The notes: generated by a model from the letters alone, not told the origin. 17,761 bases of DNA from CAYSHJ01 sp964589725 (GCA_964589725.1 CAZPUJ010000508.1:1-17761), one strand, 5' to 3'. Numbered from the stretch's first letter, positions 6,963 to 14,377 are shown. Numbers and translations are program-made.

Positions 6963-8753
6963 ATGTCAAGGTTCAGCGTGTTCGACTTCATCGCCGAAGG
7001 AACCGAGCCGAATCAGCGGTGGAAGCACGTGCTGTCCGAGGGGCGGACATACGTGCTCGGTCGCGGCGTCGATGTCGACTTGCCTGTCCCTTGGGATCAT
7101 GCGATCTCCCGGCGACACGTTCTGATTTCAGTATCTGCGGACCGCGTGAACGTCGAACGGCTGGCCGAAGCCGCGAATCCGCTGTGTCACGCGGGAGAAG
7201 TTGTGGAACGCTGCGAGTTGCACAGCGGTGATCGGTTTGTGGTCGGCGGCACGCTGTTTCATGTGACCAAACAATCGTCGGAAGCGTCGTCGGCGGCCGA
7301 ACCACCATTACAGGAAGTGACCTTCGATCAGCAGACGCTGCGTCAGGTGCGGTTCCGCGACGCCGATCGGCAGATGGAAGTGCTGACGCGTTTGCCGGAT
7401 GTCATCTGGGGTGCGAGAAACGATGACGAGCTGTTTTATCGGCTGGCGAATCTGTTGCTGGCGGGCGTGTCGCGAGCGGACGTGGTCTCGATCGTGCGAG
7501 CCGGCTCCGGCGACAAAGTTGATGTCGTTCATTGGAATCGCCGCCGCGAAACAGCCGGCGAGTTTCGCCCCAGTTCGCGGCTGGTGACCGAGGCGATGCG
7601 GCGGCGGCACAGTGTCTTGCATTTGTGGCAAGCGTCGCCGCAACTGAATCCCGCCTACACGGCGGCGGCGGAGTTGGATTGGGCATTCTGCACGCCGGTG
7701 CTCGATGCACCGTCGGCGTCGTGGGGATTGTACGTCGCCGGCAAACAAGAACGTCAGCTCACGAACGGCAGCTCACAGGTTGTCGAAACCGCGCACTTGC
7801 AGGCCGACGTGAAGTTCACCGAACTGGTTGCCGAAAGCATCGGTTCGGTGCGGCGGCTGAATTTTCTGGAACGTCAGCAGGCCGGTCTGCGGCAGTTCTT
7901 CGCTCCTACAATTCTTTCCGCACTCGGCAACGAATTGAACACAGAGATCCTCGCGCCGCGCGAGTGCGATGTGACCGTTTTGTTCTGTGATCTGCGCGGT
8001 TTCAGCCATCACTCGGAAGAATCCGCCGGCGACTTGATCGGCTTGCTGGAACGGGTGAGCGGCGCCTTGAGCGTGATGACGTCTCACATCTTGCAGCATC
8101 GCGGCGTCACCGGCGACTTTCAGGGAGACGCCGCGCTCGGCTTTTGGGGTTGGCCATTCTCGTCCGATGAAGCTCCGTTGCAAGCCTGCCGGGCGGCGCT
8201 CGGCATTCGCAAGGCGTTTGCCGACACGACACAGCAAACGGGCAGTCCGTTGGCCAACTTTCAAATGGGAATCGGGATCGCTCACGGCCGAGCGGTCGCC
8301 GGCAAGATCGGCACTGCGGAACAAGTGAAGGTCACGGTGTTCGGGCCAACGGTTAATTTGGCCAGTCGGCTGGAGACGATGACCAGTCAGTTGCGAGTCC
8401 CGATTCTCCTCGACGAGACGATGGCACGGCTGGTTCGCGAACGGCTCGACTCACGCGAAGGCCGAGTCCGTCGGTTGGCGAAAGTGCTGCCGATTGGATT
8501 GGAGACGCCCGTCATTGTTTCGGAATTGGTCCCTTCCGTCGAAGACTTTGCGGAGCTGACGGACGCGCATCTCGCGCGGTACGAAGAAGGAGTCGACGAT
8601 TTCATCGCGGGTCGCTGGGAAGCGGCGTATCGCTGTCTGCACGACATGCCGGCGACCGATCGAGCCCAAGATTTCTTGCTCGCGTTGATCGCTCAACACA
8701 ACCGCAAAGCCCCGCTCGACTGGGACGGCATCGTGCGACTGACGGCAAAGTGA
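6963..8753 (+). CDS. FHA domain - sensor - class III adenylate/guanylate cyclase-like protein
   Basis: 596 aa. An N-terminal FHA domain (about 25-102; LGRG at 32-35, SRRH at 49-52) would bind phosphothreonine partners. A GAF-like sensor region (about 140-300) follows, then a class III nucleotide cyclase domain (about 325-510) and an alpha-rich tail. The metal-binding aspartates are present: D343 in FCDLRGF and D389 in FQGDAALGF. The transition-state pair N465/R469 (NLASR) is also present. The two purine-selecting positions are not canonical: the usual Lys is D385 and the usual Asp/Cys is P462 (VFGPTVNLA), so neither ATP nor GTP preference can be read off. The ATG at 6963 directly precedes the FHA fold; an in-frame extension to 6831 has no domain content. 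No Shine-Dalgarno is visible. The gene ends 6 bp from the convergent PBP gene. Confidence 0.9.
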   Translation: MSRFSVFDFIAEGTEPNQRWKHVLSEGRTYVLGRGVDVDLPVPWDHAISRRHVLISVSADRVNVERLAEAANPLCHAGEVVERCELHSGDRFVVGGTLFHVTKQSSEASSAAEPPLQEVTFDQQTLRQVRFRDADRQMEVLTRLPDVIWGARNDDELFYRLANLLLAGVSRADVVSIVRAGSGDKVDVVHWNRRRETAGEFRPSSRLVTEAMRRRHSVLHLWQASPQLNPAYTAAAELDWAFCTPVLDAPSASWGLYVAGKQERQLTNGSSQVVETAHLQADVKFTELVAESIGSVRRLNFLERQQAGLRQFFAPTILSALGNELNTEILAPRECDVTVLFCDLRGFSHHSEESAGDLIGLLERVSGALSVMTSHILQHRGVTGDFQGDAALGFWGWPFSSDEAPLQACRAALGIRKAFADTTQQTGSPLANFQMGIGIAHGRAVAGKIGTAEQVKVTVFGPTVNLASRLETMTSQLRVPILLDETMARLVRERLDSREGRVRRLAKVLPIGLETPVIVSELVPSVEDFAELTDAHLARYEEGVDDFIAGRWEAAYRCLHDMPATDRAQDFLLALIAQHNRKAPLDWDGIVRLTAK

Positions 8754-8759
8754 TCCAAC

Positions 8760-10661
8760 CTATCTGAGTATCGAGCGATCCCACTTAACACCAGCGGTCT
8801 TCGCGGGCTTCTGTTCCGGGGGGACGCCGAGTTGGATCAAGGCTTTGTGCAGAATCTTTCGCGCGGCGGGTGCGGCGATTTCGCCGCCGAAGTGTTCGCC
8901 GCTCGTGGACGGTTCGTCGACCATGACCAGCACCATGACACGCGGATTCGCAGCGGGAGCGCCGCCGACGAACGAACTGGTGTGCAGACGATTCGAATAC
9001 TTTCCGGTCTGCGGGTCGCGCTTTTGAGCCGTTCCCGTTTTGCCGAAGACGGTGTAATCGTCGAGCTTTGCTTTGCGACCGGTCCCGCGTCGTACGATTT
9101 CCGTCATCACTGACTCAACCATCCAGCGGGCGATGTCAGGGTGAACCGTTTCGGAGACCACGGCCGGGGAGGTCCGGGCGGCTTCGTCGTTTGATTCTTC
9201 CGACTCGTCCGGGCGATCTAATGCAAGCCTCGGAGTCGCCAGACTGATGTTGTGCAGCCACGGTTCGCGAGCGGAGGTCCGTTTGTCGCGCTCCGGCCGC
9301 CTGGCCCACGGTCTGCCGGTCGGCGCGGCTGGCTGGTCGCAGACCAGTCGGGGACTGATGAGCATCCCGCCGTTCGCGAGAGCCGCGTGGCCCGCGATCA
9401 ATTGCAGCGGTGTGACGGCGATTTCCTGGCCCATTGGGACGGAACCCGTTGAATACGATGTCCATTGCTTGAGAGGTCGCACGAGACCGACAAGCTCTCC
9501 GGGCAATTCGATGCCGCAGCGGCGACCAAAACCGAAGATCGTCGTGGCCTTGTGGAGTTCCGCATTGCTCAGGCGTTCGCCGATCTTTGCCATACCGATG
9601 TTGCTCGACTTGACCAAGACGTCCGTGACGTTCAGCACTCCGTACTTGTGGTGGTCGTGCAGTACACGGCTGCCCATGCGGTACTCGCCGTGTTCGCACT
9701 CGAACGACTCGTCGCGTCGAATGAGTCCTTGCTCCAGGCCCCAGGCGACGATGAACGGCTTGAACGTCGAGCCGGGTTCGAAGATCGCCGCGAGAGCCTG
9801 ATTCTTCCACGCCTCTTCCGAGACGTTCAGCAGTTCGTTCGGGTCATACGTCGGTCGCGAGGCCATCGCCAGGATCTCGCCCGTCTTCGGATCCATGACG
9901 ATCGCGGCGGCATGCTTCGCACGCCATTGCGACATGACCTTGTCGAGTTCTTCCTCGGCGTGAAGTTGGATGACCGTGTCCAACGACAACGTGACGCATT
10001 GCCCATGTTCAGGAGCTTGGTCGATGTCGGTTTGTACCTCGATGACCTTGCGCCGCGAATCCAGTACCAGCCGCCGAAAACCCGATTCTCCAGCCAGCCA
10101 ATCATTGAGATGTTGCTCGACGCCGCCGCGGCCAACGCCGTCGATGTCTCGACCGCCCAGCACATGCGCGGCCAAATGTCCTTGCGGATATTGTCGCAAG
10201 AATTCTTCGCGGAACCCGCCCAGGTCACGCGGCAGTTTGATCGCGTTGAGCCGCGCAATCATGTCCGTGTCGGCGATGCGACGGCGGACCCACAGAAAAT
10301 GTTTCTCGGCATGCTCAGAAATGTTCGCTTGCAATGGATCGGCATCCAGCTCGGCCGCGTCGGCGATGCGTCGCACGAGCTGCCACTGCTCGGGATGCTG
10401 CTTCAATTGGCTGGGGATCACGAAGAAACTCTTCGCCGCGATGCTCGTGGCCAGCAAGCGGCCGTCGCGGTCGAAGATGTCTCCTGGTCGAGCAGCGACT
10501 TCTTCCAAGAACGTACTTTGCTGTTCCACCTGGTCTGCGAATTGCTGTCGGCTGAGGTATTGCAATTGGACCAAGCGACCCGCCAGCGCCAGCCAACAGC
10601 CGCACACGAGCACAACCAGAAACCGAATTCGCCATTCCAGAGCACGATTTGCAGCAGACAA
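8760..10661 (-). CDS. ftsI: Class B penicillin-binding protein (FtsI/PBP3-like transpeptidase)
   Basis: 633 aa. An N-terminal cytoplasmic tip and one membrane helix (about 14-36) are followed by the PBP dimerisation domain, starting ARPGDIFDRDGRLLA, and the transpeptidase domain (about 250-610). All three penicilloyl-serine transferase motifs are present: STFK at 298-301 (catalytic S298), SSN at 352-354 and KTGT at 541-544. It should cross-link peptidoglycan stem peptides outside the membrane. No PASTA domain is seen. A charged, low-complexity insert of about 50 residues sits around 450-505. The best start is TTG at 10661 with GGTGAAG 2 nt upstream; no ATG is available near the membrane helix. 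It is the last gene of the dcw run. Assignment to FtsI rather than an elongation-type PBP rests on the neighbouring mraZ, rsmH and ftsL-like genes. Confidence 0.9.
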   Translation of the reverse strand: MSAANRALEWRIRFLVVLVCGCWLALAGRLVQLQYLSRQQFADQVEQQSTFLEEVAARPGDIFDRDGRLLATSIAAKSFFVIPSQLKQHPEQWQLVRRIADAAELDADPLQANISEHAEKHFLWVRRRIADTDMIARLNAIKLPRDLGGFREEFLRQYPQGHLAAHVLGGRDIDGVGRGGVEQHLNDWLAGESGFRRLVLDSRRKVIEVQTDIDQAPEHGQCVTLSLDTVIQLHAEEELDKVMSQWRAKHAAAIVMDPKTGEILAMASRPTYDPNELLNVSEEAWKNQALAAIFEPGSTFKPFIVAWGLEQGLIRRDESFECEHGEYRMGSRVLHDHHKYGVLNVTDVLVKSSNIGMAKIGERLSNAELHKATTIFGFGRRCGIELPGELVGLVRPLKQWTSYSTGSVPMGQEIAVTPLQLIAGHAALANGGMLISPRLVCDQPAAPTGRPWARRPERDKRTSAREPWLHNISLATPRLALDRPDESEESNDEAARTSPAVVSETVHPDIARWMVESVMTEIVRRGTGRKAKLDDYTVFGKTGTAQKRDPQTGKYSNRLHTSSFVGGAPAANPRVMVLVMVDEPSTSGEHFGGEIAAPAARKILHKALIQLGVPPEQKPAKTAGVKWDRSILR

Positions 10662-10709
10662 GACTTCACCGTGAAGGGGTCAGATCGTGAAACCGTGAGA
10701 GGGCCAGGG

Positions 10710-10976
10710 TCACTGCGGTGGCTTGGACACGGGACGCTGAGGCAACTTCAGTTTCAGTTCGTCGCCGTTCTCCTCGAGCGACTTAATCGTTCGCGCCGGG
10801 GCTCCCAGCCGCTGAGCCTTGAGCCGCAGCTGGGCGTGTTGTTCGATGAGCACATCCAGGCGATAACTCTGCCGCGCGATCCCGCGGCGATATGCCAGGC
10901 TCTGCTTCTCCAATGCCACGCCGACCAGCGAGATCACTACCGTCAGGACGATCGCCGCGCCAAATCGAAAGTACAT
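10710..10976 (-). CDS. ftsL: FtsL/DivIC-like small membrane protein
   Basis: 88 aa. A short cytoplasmic N-terminus (MYFRFG), one membrane helix (about 5-23, AAIVLTVVISLVGVALE) and a basic, leucine-rich segment suited to coiled-coil pairing (about 30-75). This is the architecture and gene position of FtsL, the bitopic protein that links FtsB/FtsQ to the division PBP. Sequence identity is too low to be certain, so the name rests on topology and location. The ATG at 10976 has GGAG about 7 nt upstream. It sits 36 nt after the LysM gene and 48 nt before the PBP gene, so all three probably share one mRNA. Confidence 0.7.
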   Translation of the reverse strand: MYFRFGAAIVLTVVISLVGVALEKQSLAYRRGIARQSYRLDVLIEQHAQLRLKAQRLGAPARTIKSLEENGDELKLKLPQRPVSKPPQ

Positions 10977-11012
10977 GGACCAACTCCGGCAGAATCTGCG
11001 CCTTGGAGTTGG

Positions 11013-12566
11013 CTATCGGATGTCTGGCTCGGCTTCGACCAGTCGAAGTCGGGTGGCATCGTTGGGCAGACGCAGTACTTGGCCAACGTCCAAATTGCCG
11101 GGGTTGGGTAGACGCTCGCGATTGAGCTGATAGATCTGTTCCGAGCGACTCTTTCGGCCAAGGTGAGCTTGCGCGATTTCGCTCAACGTGTCATCTTTGC
11201 CGACGCGATACCAGGCCGCTCCGTTTTCATCGTGAAACAAACCCGGCGACTGCGACTCGTTCGAGACCTTCTTGACCGCGTGCGGCTTGTCCTTCTTGGC
11301 CTCGGTCGCCTTCTTCGGCTTCGCAATCAATGCGGCGTGCTGCCGTTCGAGCGTTTCTAGTGGCGGGGCCGAGATGATCAACCCTGGCCGCATGCGACAC
11401 GGATCGGCGACGCGGTTGCGATTGTGCTCGGCCAGAGCAAGGTAGAACTTCTCGCTCCCGTACAGCTTCTTCGAGATGATGCAGAAGTTGTCACCCAACT
11501 CGACGATATATTCGCCTTCTCGCAGCGACGGATGAGCTTTCTTTGCACGCGCCGGCAACAGGTCGGTGGTCGGCCGAGTTGTCGACTGATCGGCGTTGTC
11601 AAAACCAGCAGGCACACTCTCAGCGAAGGCATCTTCTCGCGGCGGAGTCGCTGGTCGGCGAGTCCGCAACGGCGCTGTTCCAAGATCATCGCGCGGTTGC
11701 TGTGCGACACGAACGGACTCCTCGAACTGCTCTTCGATCGGCTGCTTCAGTCGAATGGGCTCCGATGGCTGAGTCAGGTCTGTCTCGTTTTCGAGAGCCA
11801 TCGCTTTTTCGTCGATCGTCGCGGCCGGCTGGTCTTCGACATCCAAGGTTCGCGACGACGCGGGACTGTTCGGTTTTGCCGTCGCGACTTCAGGCTCGAA
11901 CTCGTCATTCGCTTGGTTGCGAGCACTGACGCTTGGTGCGCTGACGGCTTTGGGGACATCGTCGAAGGGATTGAAGTCGTCGTCGCTGTTCTGAGCAGCA
12001 ACACTGGTCTGCGCGGCGGTCTTCATGGGAGGCGGCTCCGACTGCCCGTCGGTAATGTCCAGGCTGTCGTCGGATAAATTCTTGCCGCGCGGCCGGGGCG
12101 GCTCGTTCAGAGCAAACTCGTCATCGAGATCAAGCCCCTTGGCCAACGGTTTGCGCTTCGTCGTGTCTTTCGCGGGTGCCTCGAACTGAGTCTTCGTCAC
12201 CAAGGCGTCGTCTACGAATGGATCGTCGTCGGAGTTTTGTTTCTTATCTCTATCCGAGTCCGCATCATCCGTCTTTTGGGCGACGACTTGACCAAGGTTC
12301 TTCCATTTCTTAATGACTACGAAGGCAAACGAGCCGAGCAACGCAACGATCGCCACCAGGCCGATCGTCACCTGGCGCGACCGCCGCGGTCGCTTCATCG
12401 AGAAGCCCCACGCTTTCGCGAGTTGATCGTCCGACTCGCCGGGGCTGTTGGCCCCGTTTACGTCGGCCGCTTCGCCGCCGCCCGCAGCTTGGCCGAGCGG
12501 GATCGGGGATTGATTCGGATTTCCGGAGGGCTGGGGCACACTGGTTTTTTTGTCAAGGGTTGCCAT
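11013..12566 (-). CDS. Single-pass membrane protein with two LysM domains
   Basis: 517 aa. A proline- and glycine-rich cytoplasmic N-terminus is followed by a basic RPRRSRQ patch and one membrane helix (about 66-85). A long, acidic, probably disordered linker (about 90-345) comes next, then two C-terminal LysM domains (about 350-402 and 450-500). The second reads YRVGKDDTLSEIAQAHLG, then IYQLNRERLPNP. LysM domains bind GlcNAc-containing glycans, so the protein is placed to tether the membrane to the cell-wall polymer. The ATG at 12566 has GGATGAG 5 nt upstream but lies 109 nt inside rsmH. A second in-frame ATG at 12398 (residue 57) would avoid the overlap and still keep the membrane helix. 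The dcw location suggests a division role; this is inference. Confidence 0.85.
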   Translation of the reverse strand: MATLDKKTSVPQPSGNPNQSPIPLGQAAGGGEAADVNGANSPGESDDQLAKAWGFSMKRPRRSRQVTIGLVAIVALLGSFAFVVIKKWKNLGQVVAQKTDDADSDRDKKQNSDDDPFVDDALVTKTQFEAPAKDTTKRKPLAKGLDLDDEFALNEPPRPRGKNLSDDSLDITDGQSEPPPMKTAAQTSVAAQNSDDDFNPFDDVPKAVSAPSVSARNQANDEFEPEVATAKPNSPASSRTLDVEDQPAATIDEKAMALENETDLTQPSEPIRLKQPIEEQFEESVRVAQQPRDDLGTAPLRTRRPATPPREDAFAESVPAGFDNADQSTTRPTTDLLPARAKKAHPSLREGEYIVELGDNFCIISKKLYGSEKFYLALAEHNRNRVADPCRMRPGLIISAPPLETLERQHAALIAKPKKATEAKKDKPHAVKKVSNESQSPGLFHDENGAAWYRVGKDDTLSEIAQAHLGRKSRSEQIYQLNRERLPNPGNLDVGQVLRLPNDATRLRLVEAEPDIR

Positions 12567-13345
12567 CGTGACTCATCCCGAAATGAGTGTTTGACCAATC
12601 GATCTTCCAACGAGTGAAACGCAATCACCACCAGCCGACCGCCCGGCTGCAACGACTCGTACAGGCCGTGCTGCAGGGCATCGTCCAATTGTTGAAGTTC
12701 GTGATTCACGGCGATCCGCAACGCCTGAAAGACGCGAGTCGCCGGTTCTTTTTGGGCCTGGCGTCGGACGGACGCTGGGATTGCCGCCTCGACCGCCGCG
12801 ATCAAATCTGTCGCCGTGCGGACCGGCTGGCTCCGCCGCTGCCGCACGATCTGCTCGGCAATCGCTCGGCTGAATCGCTCCTCGCCGAAGTCCCGAAAGA
12901 TCGTTGCCAACTCGTCCGCCGAAGCACGCGACAACAGTTCGGCCGCAGGCTCGCCCTGTAAGACATCGAATCGCATGTCCAACGGACCAGTGGAGCTGAA
13001 GCCGAAACCTCGTTGCCGGTCCGCCAACTGATCCGACGACAAACCCAAGTCGATCAAAATGCGATCGACGCCGGTGATGCCAAGTTGGCGAAGCACGATC
13101 GGAAGATCGCAGTAACTGGCGTGACACAAGTGACTCCGTTCGCCTTTCACGACCGCCGCCGCATGATTGAGCATCATGGGATCGCGGTCGAGACCGATCA
13201 AGATTCCGTCTGGCGTGATTCGTTCGAGGATTTGTCGACTATGCCCGCCGCCGCCGACGGTTCCGTCAACGACGATAAGCCCCGGACGCAGATCCAGCGC
13301 TTGAAGTGATTCCCGCAGAAGTACGGGGACGTGAATGGCAACCAA
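12458..13345 (-). CDS. rsmH: 16S rRNA m4C1402 methyltransferase RsmH (MraW)
   Basis: 295 aa. It methylates N4 of C1402 in 16S rRNA using S-adenosylmethionine. The start IHVPVLLRESLQAL, the SAM loop VVDGTVGGGGHS (about 25-36), GLDRDP, LIDLGLSSDQL and the C-terminal NPRSRSAKLR are all family hallmarks. The length is close to the usual 300-315. The best start is TTG at 13345: no ATG or GTG is available between it and the conserved HVPVLL, and no good Shine-Dalgarno precedes it. It follows mraZ in order, as in most bacteria, but across an unusual 407-nt gap. Its conserved tail overlaps the proposed start of the LysM gene. Confidence 0.96.
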   Translation of the reverse strand: MVAIHVPVLLRESLQALDLRPGLIVVDGTVGGGGHSRQILERITPDGILIGLDRDPMMLNHAAAVVKGERSHLCHASYCDLPIVLRQLGITGVDRILIDLGLSSDQLADRQRGFGFSSTGPLDMRFDVLQGEPAAELLSRASADELATIFRDFGEERFSRAIAEQIVRQRRSQPVRTATDLIAAVEAAIPASVRRQAQKEPATRVFQALRIAVNHELQQLDDALQHGLYESLQPGGRLVVIAFHSLEDRLVKHSFRDESRWQPLTKKPVCPSPPEIRINPRSRSAKLRAAAKRPT

Positions 13346-13355
13346 GGAATTAAGT

Positions 13356-13371
13356 GCCGGAGGGCTCCGGC
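13356..13371. repeat. Tight GC hairpin just upstream of rsmH
   Basis: GCCGGAG (13356-13362), a 2-nt loop, then CTCCGGC (13365-13371): a perfect 7-bp stem 10 nt upstream of the TTG start codon of rsmH. In the mRNA this could block ribosome access to a start that already lacks a clear Shine-Dalgarno. The position makes a regulatory role plausible but unproven. Confidence 0.45.
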
Positions 13372-13524
13372 CTGGGAAGGGCTGTTTCGACCGAAAAACG
13401 CCGAGAGTTCTTCACTCGGAATCGTTCGGCCGCAGGAAAGTGGGCAAGGTTGTATGCCAGTTTGAGGAATCTTGAAAAGAGCAAATTCCGGGCAGACGAA
13501 ATGCGTCGAACTCCCAAACGAAAA

Positions 13525-13555
13525 CGCCTGGGTCCGAATCCTTTCGGCCCAGGCG
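13525..13555. repeat. Inverted repeat CGCCTGGG/CCCAGGCG in the mraZ-rsmH gap
   Basis: CGCCTGGG (13525-13532) and CCCAGGCG (13548-13555) pair perfectly. Imperfect pairing continues inside (TCCGAA against TTTCGG) and outside the core. No T-run follows, so an intrinsic terminator is not clear. Confidence 0.6.
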
Positions 13556-13563
13556 AATTCGTG

Positions 13564-13589
13564 AGGAATGTGGACGCACGCACATTCCT
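13564..13589. repeat. Perfect 9-bp hairpin AGGAATGTG/CACATTCCT
   Basis: Arms 13564-13572 and 13581-13589 with an 8-nt loop (GACGCACG). Together with the preceding repeat it forms a tandem pair of hairpins in 65 bp, a layout resembling dispersed intergenic repeats. Whether it recurs in the genome cannot be judged here. Confidence 0.6.
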
Positions 13590-13752
13590 ACTTCGGACTG
13601 GCGATCATCCGTGATCACCAATTCCCGCAGAGCCCGGTTAGCCAGCGGAAAATCACTCGTGCCTCCGTTCGATTCTCCAGCCGCGTGTGGCGGCGAAATT
13701 ATTAACGATATTCATGCACTCAAATCATGCACTCATTCGTCCGATTGCCGAG

Positions 13753-14190
13753 TTATGCGAAAGCGGCCTGAGCCATCTCGTCGAACCGTGCCGCATGTTG
13801 TTCCAGGAACTCGGTCCAGACTTGTTTGTCCCAGATCTCAGCATGGTCCTCAACTCCCAACAGTACGACATCTCGTTTGAGCTTGGCAAATTCAGCCAAT
13901 CTGTCCGGGATGCGGATCCGTCCTTGGCCGTCTAGTTCTACCTTCTCGGCTTTGGAGTAAAAGAATCGTTTATATCTGAGGATTTCGACCTGGTTCGTCG
14001 ATTTCGCTGCTAACCTCTCGGCCAACGCTTCGAATTCTGCCGGTGCGTAAACTGATAATGAATTATCCTGTTGAGGAGCCACGAATAGCTGCGTGATCCC
14101 ATCAGCGGAAAACTCATCTCGCAGGGTCTTGGGGACCGCGATCCGGTTCTTGTCATCCAGTGATCGCTCGAACGTACCGGTGAGGGCCAT
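13753..14190 (-). CDS. mraZ: MraZ, transcriptional regulator of the dcw cluster
   Basis: 145 aa from ATG at 14190; an adjacent TTG at 14193 would add one residue. It has two SpoVT/AbrB-type half-domains, each with the family DxxxR motif: DDKNRIAVP near the N-terminus and DGQGRIRIP in the middle. MraZ assembles into a ring and binds TGGGN repeats with 5-nt spacers in front of its own operon, repressing it in E. coli. Four such boxes lie directly upstream of this gene (14195-14229). It is the first gene of the dcw run and is separated from rsmH by a long gap. Confidence 0.95.
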   Translation of the reverse strand: MALTGTFERSLDDKNRIAVPKTLRDEFSADGITQLFVAPQQDNSLSVYAPAEFEALAERLAAKSTNQVEILRYKRFFYSKAEKVELDGQGRIRIPDRLAEFAKLKRDVVLLGVEDHAEIWDKQVWTEFLEQHAARFDEMAQAAFA

Positions 14191-14194
14191 CAAT

Positions 14195-14229
14195 CACCAC
14201 ACTTCCCCACTTCCAACCACGAGTCCCCA
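14195..14229 (-). promoter_or_regulatory. MraZ-binding repeat array (four boxes at 10-nt steps)
   Basis: On the minus strand, reading toward mraZ: TGGGG (14225-14229), TGGTT (14215-14219), TGGGG (14205-14209) and TGGTG (14195-14199). Starts are exactly 10 nt apart, matching the known MraZ operator pattern of TGGGN with 5-nt spacers. Two boxes fit the consensus exactly and two are degenerate at the fourth base. The box nearest the gene ends 4 nt before the ATG, overlapping the ribosome-binding region. Confidence 0.75.
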
Positions 14230-14257
14230 TAGTGACCTTCCTGTGCCGAACCGTCAA
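14229..14257 (-). promoter_or_regulatory. Predicted promoter of mraZ
   Basis: On the minus strand: TTGACG (14252-14257, 5 of 6 to the -35 consensus), a 17-nt spacer, then CACTAT (14229-14234, 3 of 6 to the -10 consensus). Transcription would start near 14222, so MraZ bound to the downstream boxes would sit over the start site and early leader, as expected for repression. Confidence 0.5.
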
Positions 14258-14302
14258 GCAAGTTTTTGGGAGGAATGCGGCTCCTGCGTGTCTTGCTTGA
14301 CG
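14252..14302. repeat. Perfect 11-bp inverted repeat upstream of mraZ
   Basis: CGTCAAGCAAG (14252-14262) and CTTGCTTGACG (14292-14302) with 29 nt between. The proximal arm includes the predicted -35 box of mraZ. It may be an operator for another regulator, or part of the end of the upstream glycosyltransferase transcript. Confidence 0.55.
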
Positions 14303-14377
14303 CAGGTCCAAGAGAGCCAGTCGATTGCCACTTGGATTTTTTTTTCCGCAAGCCCATTGCGGCGACGATTACGACTC

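Larger units (their letters stand above)
13346..13752. other. Gene-free gap (407 bp) inside the dcw cluster, rich in hairpins
   Basis: mraZ and rsmH are normally adjacent. Here the gap contains three clear hairpins (13356-13371, 13525-13555 and 13564-13589). Weak open frames exist on both strands over 13350-13614, but no ribosome-binding site or recognisable fold supports them. It may hold a second promoter, a leader RNA or inserted repeat elements. Confidence 0.65.

Noticed and set aside
9465..11111. 548-codon + strand open frame
   Set aside because: It is antisense to the PBP and ftsL-like genes. The minus strand has STFK, SSN and KTGT motifs; the + frame has no recognisable fold.
13350..13614. 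Small overlapping open frames on both strands in the mraZ-rsmH gap
   Set aside because: They have no ribosome-binding site and no recognisable domain, and they span hairpin repeats, so they read as chance frames.
14337..14362. Hairpin CCGCAA/TTGCGG next to a run of nine T as terminator of the glycosyltransferase gene
   Set aside because: The T-run is on the 5' side on the + strand and becomes an A-run after the hairpin on the minus strand, so it has the wrong polarity for an intrinsic terminator in either direction.
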